A stretch of DNA of 6,261 nucleotides from Magnetococcales bacterium (GTDB taxonomy: Bacteria > Pseudomonadota > Magnetococcia > Magnetococcales > DC0425bin3). Under the pieces are notes generated by a model, which made no database searches, had not been told where the DNA came from, and worked only from the letters and a program-made list of their open reading frames with translations. The DNA lies in contig JADGCJ010000088.1 of NCBI GenBank assembly GCA_015229045.1, positions 1 to 6,261 of the forward strand, written 5' to 3'. Below are positions 1 to 5,600 of the stretch, piece by piece (the stretch's first letter is position 1; the number at the start of each line of letters is the position of its first letter). Made by a program: the position numbers and the translations under genes.

Positions 1-37
1 TTTTTTCTCTTTCCAAGTATGAACCTGGTATCAATCT

Positions 38-592
38 TCAGCTTCCTTGTTTGCAATCGTTTAAAAAAAACTCGACAAAAGCCGCCAGATCGGCAAAGGC
101 CGGTACATCAGGACGTTTCAAGGCGCTTGCCTCGCCCTTGCCGGTGCGCACCAGGGCGGCACGGCACCCTGCCGCTTCCGCCGCCTGAACGTCGCGCTCC
201 GCATCGCCCACCATCCAGGTCCGGGCAGGATCGAAGCCCCACGCCTGGTGTGCCTGGAGGATCAAGCCGGGGGCCGGTTTGCGGCAGGCACAGCGATCCT
301 CGGTGCGGTGGGTGCAGAGGTAGTAGCGGGCGATCTCCCCCCCGGCGGCGGCAATTCCGGCGGACAGGCGTTCGTGGATCTCATCCAGGGTCGCCTGGGT
401 GATCAACCCCTTGCCCACGCAAGCCTGGTTGGTGATGACCAGAGAGACGACCCCGGCCTCCCGCAGACGACGCATGGCTTCCGGAACACCCGGAAGCAGA
501 TGCAACTGCTCCACACTCTGCACATAATCGGGGCGATCATGGTTGAGTACCCCGTCTCTGTCCAGAAGAAGTATGCGCGCACTCCGTTGCAT
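38..592 (-). CDS. gmhB: D-glycero-D-manno-heptose 1,7-bisphosphate 7-phosphatase-like HAD-IIIA hydrolase
   Basis: A 184-residue cytoplasmic HAD phosphatase, the usual length for GmhB, which removes the C7 phosphate of heptose bisphosphate on the way to ADP-heptose for the LPS inner core. Seen: catalytic motif DRDGVLN with D11 and D13, motif II ITNQ (T54-Q56), motif III lysine K105 in CRKPAPG, motif IV VGDAERD (D130, D134), and a zinc-site set C93-x-H95 ... C101-x-C103 typical of GmhB. The loop after ITNQ reads ACVGKG rather than the common SGIARG-type sequence, so another sugar-phosphate substrate is possible. The ATG at 592 is chosen because the HAD fold begins directly after it and an AGGGAG Shine-Dalgarno lies about 8 bases upstream; the frame is open further upstream to 757 but that extension has no family-like sequence. 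It is divergent from the DUF3108-kdsB pair. The 37 bases beyond its stop hold no recognisable feature. The family call is strong; exact substrate is inferred. Confidence 0.87.
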   Translation of the reverse strand: MQRSARILLLDRDGVLNHDRPDYVQSVEQLHLLPGVPEAMRRLREAGVVSLVITNQACVGKGLITQATLDEIHERLSAGIAAAGGEIARYYLCTHRTEDRCACRKPAPGLILQAHQAWGFDPARTWMVGDAERDVQAAEAAGCRAALVRTGKGEASALKRPDVPAFADLAAFVEFFLNDCKQGS

Positions 593-645
593 CCTGCCAC
601 TCCCTTTTCGCAACCTGGCTGGTCCATGGTCAAGGTGACGTCTCC

Positions 646-675
646 TTGATTTTTGCTGCGTAAATGGGGTTAATA
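646..675 (+). promoter_or_regulatory. Weak candidate promoter for the DUF3108-kdsB pair
   Basis: TTGATT (646-651) and TTAATA (670-675) are separated by 18 bases and lie about 48 bases upstream of the TTG start of the DUF3108 gene. The -10 match is poor (three of six). The same hexamer serves as the -10 of the opposing gmhB candidate, so the two promoters would overlap face to face if both are real. Confidence 0.2.
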
Positions 676-698
676 CACCGATCCGGCCCGGCGGACAA
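670..698 (-). promoter_or_regulatory. Putative sigma70-type promoter for gmhB
   Basis: Read on the minus strand, TTGTCC (693-698) and TATTAA (670-675) are separated by exactly 17 bases, each matching four of six positions of the -35 and -10 consensus. It lies about 78 bases upstream of the gmhB ATG, leaving a leader of roughly 70 bases. Inferred from consensus only. Confidence 0.35.
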
Positions 699-722
699 TC
701 CCCATGCTTGCAGGATAGGCAT

Positions 723-1592
723 TTGACGACGTCCACAACAGAAAAATTACCCCGCATGGCGACATTTTTTCAGACGCTCCTGGTTGCACTGCCGTTTTTG
801 TCGGGATCTCCCCTCGCCTGGGGGGATTCTGCCACGCTGGGGGCGGTGACGGGTGAGCATCTGGATTTCAACGTCCATTGGCAGGGGGTTCCGGCCGGTC
901 GGGCCACGTTGGACTATACGATGACCGGAGATCCTGCCAGGGAGGGTCTCCAGTACACCCTGCAAGCCAACCTGGTCTCCGTCGGTCCCGTGGATTGGAT
1001 CTACGGGGTCAACGACGTCATCACTGCCAGGGGTCTCCACAAAAAAGGGGAGCTGTCCACCCGGAACTACCTGAAGATGCAAAACCAGGGGCGTCGCCTG
1101 CGCCGCTCCGAATATGCGTTCCTGCGTGACAAGGGCCAGGTTACCCTGCGCAAAAACGACGATCCACTCAAAATCTTCGATAATGTCGCCGATGCCACCA
1201 ACGATCCCATCAGTGCCTTTTACCATCTGCGGGGTCTGGCAGCCTTGAAGCCGGCTGCCGACAAAATTCCCGTGCCGGTCCTGGATGGCGAGCGCTGGTA
1301 CATGGCCGAGGTGACGACGGGAGCTGTCGACAAGCTCTTTACGCCTCTTGGCTGGTTTCAGGCCTTTCCGTTGCATCCTTTGGTGCAGGCGTCGGAGCTT
1401 TTTCGTCAGCAGGGCGATCTGACGGTCTGGGTGACCGATGATGACCGCCGTCTCCCTTTGCGGGTACAGACTCGGGTGCGCATCGGTGAAGTCACCGCCG
1501 ATCTGATCGGCTTTGTTGATGGCCGGGGGGAGTCCCGCTCCCTGCACACCCAACCCTCCGTGCCTCCCGCCGAAGGTAAAATCTCCCCATGA
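723..1592 (+). CDS. Exported DUF3108 domain-containing protein
   Basis: A 289-residue protein of the DUF3108 family, whose members are exported beta-rich envelope proteins of unknown biochemical role. The family call rests on the layout after the signal: EHLDFNVHWQGVPAGRATL near the mature N-terminus, an early GPVDWIYGVND stretch, the central block DATNDPISAFYHLR, and a late segment with WVTDDDRRLPLRVQTR. I choose the TTG at 723: AGGA (712-715) sits 7 bases upstream, and this start gives a signal peptide with a charged n-region (K8, R11), a hydrophobic core about residues 13-31 and an AWG/D cleavage site after residue 34. An ATG at 756 lies in frame but has no Shine-Dalgarno and would leave an n-region without positive charge; a TTG at 708 is also open. 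Its TGA overlaps the kdsB start, so the two are probably co-transcribed and translationally coupled. An envelope role is inferred from export and the kdsB link; no catalytic residues are recognised. Confidence 0.8.
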   Translation: MTTSTTEKLPRMATFFQTLLVALPFLSGSPLAWGDSATLGAVTGEHLDFNVHWQGVPAGRATLDYTMTGDPAREGLQYTLQANLVSVGPVDWIYGVNDVITARGLHKKGELSTRNYLKMQNQGRRLRRSEYAFLRDKGQVTLRKNDDPLKIFDNVADATNDPISAFYHLRGLAALKPAADKIPVPVLDGERWYMAEVTTGAVDKLFTPLGWFQAFPLHPLVQASELFRQQGDLTVWVTDDDRRLPLRVQTRVRIGEVTADLIGFVDGRGESRSLHTQPSVPPAEGKISP

Positions 1593-2326
1593 CCAGGATT
1601 GTCGCCATCATTCCCGCCCGGTATGCTTCCACCCGCCTGCCCGGCAAGCCCCTGGCCGAGATCGCCGGCAAACCCATGATTCAGCACGTCTACGAACGCA
1701 CGACCCGGGCCAGGGTGGATCGCGTTCTGGTCGCCACCGATGATGAGCGTATCCAGAGGGCCGTGCTGGCCTTCGGTGGTGATGTGGTCATGACCTCTCC
1801 CGCGCATGCCTCGGGGACCGACCGGGTGGCCGAGGCGGCACGCTCTCTCGACGCCGATTGGATCGTCAATGTCCAGGGCGACGAGCCGCTGCTCCATCCG
1901 CAGATGCTCGACCGACTCCTGGAGCCGCTGCGCCACGACCCGACCATTCCCATGGGCACCCTGGCGCATCCGCTCATCGAGCCGGGGGATTTTCTCTCGC
2001 CCGATGTGGTCAAAGTGGTGTGCGATCTGCGCGGGTTTGCCCTCTATTTTTCCCGGGCAGCCATTCCCCTGGCCAGGGAGCAGCGTGACACTCCCACTCA
2101 TGTATTGCGCCATATCGGCTTGTACGCCTATCGGGCTGATTTTTTGCAGCGTTTCGCTCGCCTGGACTCCACGCCCCTCGAGCGATTGGAAAAACTCGAG
2201 CAACTGCGCGCCCTGGAACACGGCTTTCCCATCCGGGTGGTGACGACCAGTCATGGTGCCACAGGCGTGGATACCATGGCTGATCTTGACAAGGTGAGAA
2301 AAATACTGGCCTCCACTCCGGCTTGA
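1589..2326 (+). CDS. kdsB: 3-deoxy-manno-octulosonate cytidylyltransferase (CMP-Kdo synthetase)
   Basis: KdsB (245 residues, normal length) couples Kdo to CTP, giving CMP-Kdo, the donor for attaching Kdo to lipid A; it is cytoplasmic. Seen: the N-terminal nucleotide-binding signature IIPARYASTRLPGKPL (residues 7-22), the ATDDERI block (49-55), HASGTDRVAEA (73-83), the metal-binding segment NVQGDEP with D98, the core HIGLYAYR, a KLEQLRALEHG block, and the C-terminal GVDTMADLDKV where D228 is the second conserved metal ligand. The start ATG lies inside the ATGA overlap with the preceding gene. AAGG at 1573-1576 is about 12 bases upstream, a weak site, so expression probably relies on coupling to the DUF3108 gene. 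No truncation or missing key residue is visible. Thirty bases after its stop lies the mobile element at 2356-2602. Confidence 0.97.
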   Translation: MTRIVAIIPARYASTRLPGKPLAEIAGKPMIQHVYERTTRARVDRVLVATDDERIQRAVLAFGGDVVMTSPAHASGTDRVAEAARSLDADWIVNVQGDEPLLHPQMLDRLLEPLRHDPTIPMGTLAHPLIEPGDFLSPDVVKVVCDLRGFALYFSRAAIPLAREQRDTPTHVLRHIGLYAYRADFLQRFARLDSTPLERLEKLEQLRALEHGFPIRVVTTSHGATGVDTMADLDKVRKILASTPA

Positions 2327-2345
2327 AAGGGTGCCCGTCAGCCAG

Positions 2346-2355
2346 GGTATTCCGC
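2346..2355 (+). repeat. Left copy of 10-bp target-site duplication
   Basis: GGTATTCCGC abuts the left inverted repeat and recurs in the same orientation just outside the right one (2603-2612). Because the boundary bases are ambiguous, the duplication could be counted as 8 bp (with 19-bp inverted repeats) or 10 bp (with 18-bp repeats). Confidence 0.8.
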
Positions 2356-2373
2356 CAGGGCAATCGCATTTGA
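2356..2373 (+). repeat. Left terminal inverted repeat of the element
   Basis: An 18-base end beginning CAGGG, perfectly complementary to 2585-2602. If the ambiguous base C2355 is counted, the match is 19 bases. Confidence 0.8.
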
Positions 2374-2447
2374 GACTTTCGAGGACCATGGATAGTGATT
2401 CGGGGAGCTGTCAAAACGGGGTTCAGGGGGCTGGCGACCGGACGGGT

Positions 2448-2487
2448 CAAGGGCAGAGCCCTTGCGGGGTTTGGGGCGGAGCCCCAA
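2448..2487 (+). repeat. Tandem hairpin repeat, possible terminator
   Basis: Two adjacent perfect hairpins lie inside the mobile element: CAAGGGC-AGA-GCCCTTG (2448-2464) and TTGGGGC-GGA-GCCCCAA (2471-2487), each with a 7-bp stem and three-base purine loop, spaced by CGGGGT. The paired design, with related cores and loops, resembles dispersed palindromic repeats of the REP type. The following bases (TAAAGTCTTTCATG) are only partly T-rich, so a factor-independent terminator function after kdsB is possible but not clear. Confidence 0.6.
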
Positions 2488-2584
2488 TAAAGTCTTTCAT
2501 GTCACCCCTTTTTCCCGATCACAAAAAAACGACGTATTTCAAAATAAACGCGGTTCAAGGTCCGATTTTTCAAGCATGCCAATT

Positions 2585-2602
2585 TCAAATGCGATTGCCC
2601 TG
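2585..2602 (-). repeat. Right terminal inverted repeat of the element
   Basis: TCAAATGCGATTGCCCTG, the exact reverse complement of the left end at 2356-2373. Confidence 0.8.
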
Positions 2603-2612
2603 GGTATTCCGC
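2603..2612 (+). repeat. Right copy of 10-bp target-site duplication
   Basis: GGTATTCCGC, identical to and in the same orientation as 2346-2355, lying immediately outside the right inverted repeat. Confidence 0.8.
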
Positions 2613-2621
2613 TGGCCGCAC

Positions 2622-2649
2622 TTGTATCGGGGAAAAATAGTGTTATGCT
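2622..2649 (+). promoter_or_regulatory. Putative promoter (extended -10) for the large membrane protein gene
   Basis: TTGTAT (2622-2627) and TATGCT (2644-2649) are separated by 16 bases, and a TG dinucleotide (2641-2642) sits one base before the -10, giving an extended -10 that can offset the weak -35. It lies just outside the right target duplication and 43 bases before the ATG at 2692, so the mobile element sits immediately upstream of the promoter. Confidence 0.35.
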
Positions 2650-2691
2650 CGAAAGTTGAAATCTGCCTGAGTCAGCCTGGATTTTGGCACC

Positions 2692-5600
2692 ATGACATCT
2701 GAAAGCGAAGAAAAAGAGCGACCCGACCTGCGTCCCATGGCGGTTTATGGCCAGACGGTCATCAATCTGTTTTCGGGAGACCTGGACTCCGGGGCGCCGG
2801 TGTGTCTTTTGCCGATTTACAACAAGGATCAGGTTCTTTGTCAGGAGAGTTATCAGGACTTTTTTCTGCATGCCCAGGAAAAATGGTCCGAGACCCTGCG
2901 CGCCGTCTCCCTGCTGCAAGAAAATCTGGCAGGAGAGAAGAAACAACAGGCCGCTGCTGTCGAATCTGCCCAGCTCAAGGATGTCAAAACCCCCATCCTC
3001 GATCGTTTTCTGGCATTCCAGGACGCGGTCAGGAAAGGTGACGAAGAGAGCATCGAAGACAATCCGTTTCTCAAACTGACACGGATGATTTTTCAGCTCA
3101 ACATGGAGGCTGCCCAGGGAGCCATGCAGGACGCCGTTGCCGGCGCCCTGGCCGAACGTGAACGCGTGGGCATGCAGGTGGTCCCTCCGATCGTGGATAT
3201 CTGGCGGCATGCGCGCGGGGTTCGATTCATAGGCAGGAATCTTTTGGCCTCCCTGTACTCCCTGCTCATGGGGTTCAAGCCCTATATCTCCGTTCTGCTC
3301 TTTGTCCTGTCGTCGATCACAACGTTTCGCGGCGTCAACGAACTTCTCCAGCTCCCCTTTGCCCAGAGGCTTTTTGGTACCCTTTTTGTTGGCCAGGCTG
3401 GTGAATCACCCCGCTATATCGTCGGAATCATCGTTGGCATCTCCCTCTCACTGGCCATTCTTGACTTCAAGGGTCGCCTGTTTCAGGGTCTTGCCGAAAA
3501 GGGACGATTCTTCAAAGGCCTGGTCCATGCCATGGGGGTCAATCCCCGCTGGGTCGGCCTGGCCACTCTGCTGACGTTTTTTTCCATTTACACCAACTAT
3601 GACGGCATCGTCTCCCTGGTCTCCAAGCAGGGAGAGTTGCAAAAACAGTGGATGGAGATCAAGGGTCGGGTCGAGCTGGTCCTGGGCGATTCCCGCACCG
3701 CCAATCCGGACCACCCGCAAACCTTGCATGGCCTGAAAAAGGCCCTGGAATTGACAGCCCGGCAAGCCGTCGAAACCTTCCAAAAACTGCCGGAGGATGA
3801 ACTCTCGGGCATCGCTTCCAGCCAGGATCCCCGCAAAGGTCCACGCTATTGGGCCAAGCACTTTGTCATCTTCGGCGGCTACACCGAGGGCCTGGTCGAT
3901 GTGCCCAAGGTTTATGCCAATACGGATACCACCCGCAACATCAATGCCATCCTGCTCGGATCCGGACTCAATTTCAGCAAGGGGATCGAAGAAAAGATCC
4001 GGGAGCTGACCACACGTTACTTCCAGAACTTTGAGGCAACCAACCAAGCCATCCTCGACGACCTGGATAAACTTGACCAGATCATGCAGCCCAGAGAACG
4101 TTCCCTGGCCGACATGCGGCGCTTCATGGCCATGGAGTATTATGATATCAACACCCTGGTCCATCATATAACAGCCGCTTTTGAAGAAAACAAAAAAATC
4201 TACGACGCAACAGCTACCGAACTCAACAAACTGTTGAAAGCGCATGTGGCTGTTTTGCGCCAGGTCGATAAATATGGCAACACCCCCCAGGTCGATTACA
4301 CGATCTCGGCGACCGTGGATGTTCCGGCCATCGAAGGGATCGAGGCGCTCAAGAAAGGGGTCATCCCCGCCGCCAGCCACAAGGATCTTGCTGCCCTGAA
4401 TCAATTTCTCGCCAGCGAGTACGGAGCCGCCAAGGCCAGCTTCATCCTGATGTCCATCCTGATCTTTTCCATCTCCCTCGACCTTGGCGAACTGCTGATC
4501 TTCATGCATTTTACCGTCAAGGTGGCCAAAAAGGACGACAAGGTTCTTGACCAGAAAACGGTACTTATTACGGCATGGAATGACGAGTTCATCGGCAAAG
4601 TGCGGGGATTCTTTGAAAAAAAAGAGGTGTGGTTTTCCCTGCTGAGCTGGCTGCCGCGACCTTCCGAAATATTGATGCGCGATGCCCTGTTCATGTGGTT
4701 GTACAACATGGACGGGGAGCTGAAACACTCCGGCGGCAAAGCTGGTCTGCTGACCCGAGGGTGGATCTGGCTCTCCCGTCTCTTCAGGGCGACGGTGCGC
4801 AAGGAGATTTGCTACGGTCTCGAAGCCTGGGACCGCGCGCTGGACCGCGCCCAAAAGGCGACGAGCCGCAACCGCTGCCTCTTCCTGGGTGTTTTGTACC
4901 CAGGCCTGCGCTGGGACAGTCAACTGGACAAGATGTCTTTCAACCAGTTGGGCAGTCGTCTCTCGTCCAGCATGAAGCAGGGACAGGCCAAATTTGAAGA
5001 GGGTCTGAAAGAGTCCAGCGAAATGCCGCTGTGCAGAAGGATCGTCCGCAAAGAGAGCGTTCCGGAAGGGTCAAAATCGAAGATTCAACAAGATTTTGAA
5101 ATGACTCTCGACATGGCTTTCAAAGAGCTGGATCCCCAGGCCAGACGCAAGCGGCAAGAGGGTGGCAGCACCCTCTCCCAAGGCGACAAACAGGTGGGAA
5201 ACAAAAACATTTGCAACCGTTGTGGCACCAATGGATTTCTGCGGGCCTGGCGTTGTGCCGTCATCAAGGTGACCGAGTCATGCCACTGTGACAGTGAGGA
5301 GGACGAGGGGCGTCTCTACACCCTGCATAAGGCGCTGGCTTCCTTTTTGATCCGCTTTGCCTATTGCCCGTTGTGGCAACTTTATTATTGGATGTTTCTT
5401 GCTTCATTCATCAAGGAAAAGAGGGTCTTTCCCTGGTCGCGCAAAAAGTGGCTCTACGATTTTTGCGTGTCGAACAGGGGGCGTCTTGAAAGGACAAAGA
5501 TCACCTCTGCCGAGAAAAACAAGATTGTCGATGTCGAGGATATCCTCAAAAAAATACCGAAATTGCGCTACGATGACATAAAAAGTGTGATCGACAAGCT

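Larger units (their letters stand above)
2356..2602. mobile_element. Non-autonomous MITE-like element, ISAs1-type ends
   Basis: A 247-bp element bounded by perfect 18-bp terminal inverted repeats, CAGGGCAATCGCATTTGA at 2356-2373 and its exact reverse complement at 2585-2602, and flanked by perfect 10-bp direct repeats. This is the signature of insertion by a DDE transposase. There is no coding capacity for a transposase, so it would need one supplied in trans. From what is known of IS families, ends beginning CAGGG with 8-10 bp duplications fit ISAs1; that assignment is an inference from ends only. Identical repeats suggest a fairly recent or well-conserved insertion. The interior is GC-rich on the left, with two hairpins, and AT-rich on the right (about 2487-2585). 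It separates kdsB from the large downstream gene and may alter transcription between them. Confidence 0.75.

Noticed and set aside
593..757. N-terminal extension of gmhB up to 757
   Set aside because: The extra 55 residues are not like any HAD protein, run through the divergent intergenic region and overlap the DUF3108 start; the ATG at 592 has its own Shine-Dalgarno.
747..1553. 268-codon minus-strand frame opposite the DUF3108 gene
   Set aside because: The plus-strand frame carries a signal peptide, a Shine-Dalgarno and coupling to kdsB; the antisense product has no recognisable features.
1406..2389. 327-codon minus-strand frame across the DUF3108 and kdsB genes
   Set aside because: Antisense to two recognised genes, one being unmistakable kdsB; the translated product resembles nothing and is a codon-bias shadow.
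2375..2656. 9-bp inverted match ACTTTCGAG (2375-2383) with CTCGAAAGT (2648-2656)
   Set aside because: One copy lies inside the mobile element and the other well outside it, so it is not part of the terminal repeats; a 9-bp match over this span can arise by chance.
2331..2702. 123-codon plus-strand frame in the gap after kdsB
   Set aside because: It runs through the mobile element and both hairpins, has no family resemblance, and is an accidental open frame.
3448..4923. 491-codon open frame on the minus strand
   Set aside because: It lies wholly inside the 1190-codon plus-strand frame, its product shows no family motifs or membrane segments, and a GC3-rich plus-strand gene commonly leaves long open antisense frames. 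The plus frame has sensible hydrophobic segments and charge layout.
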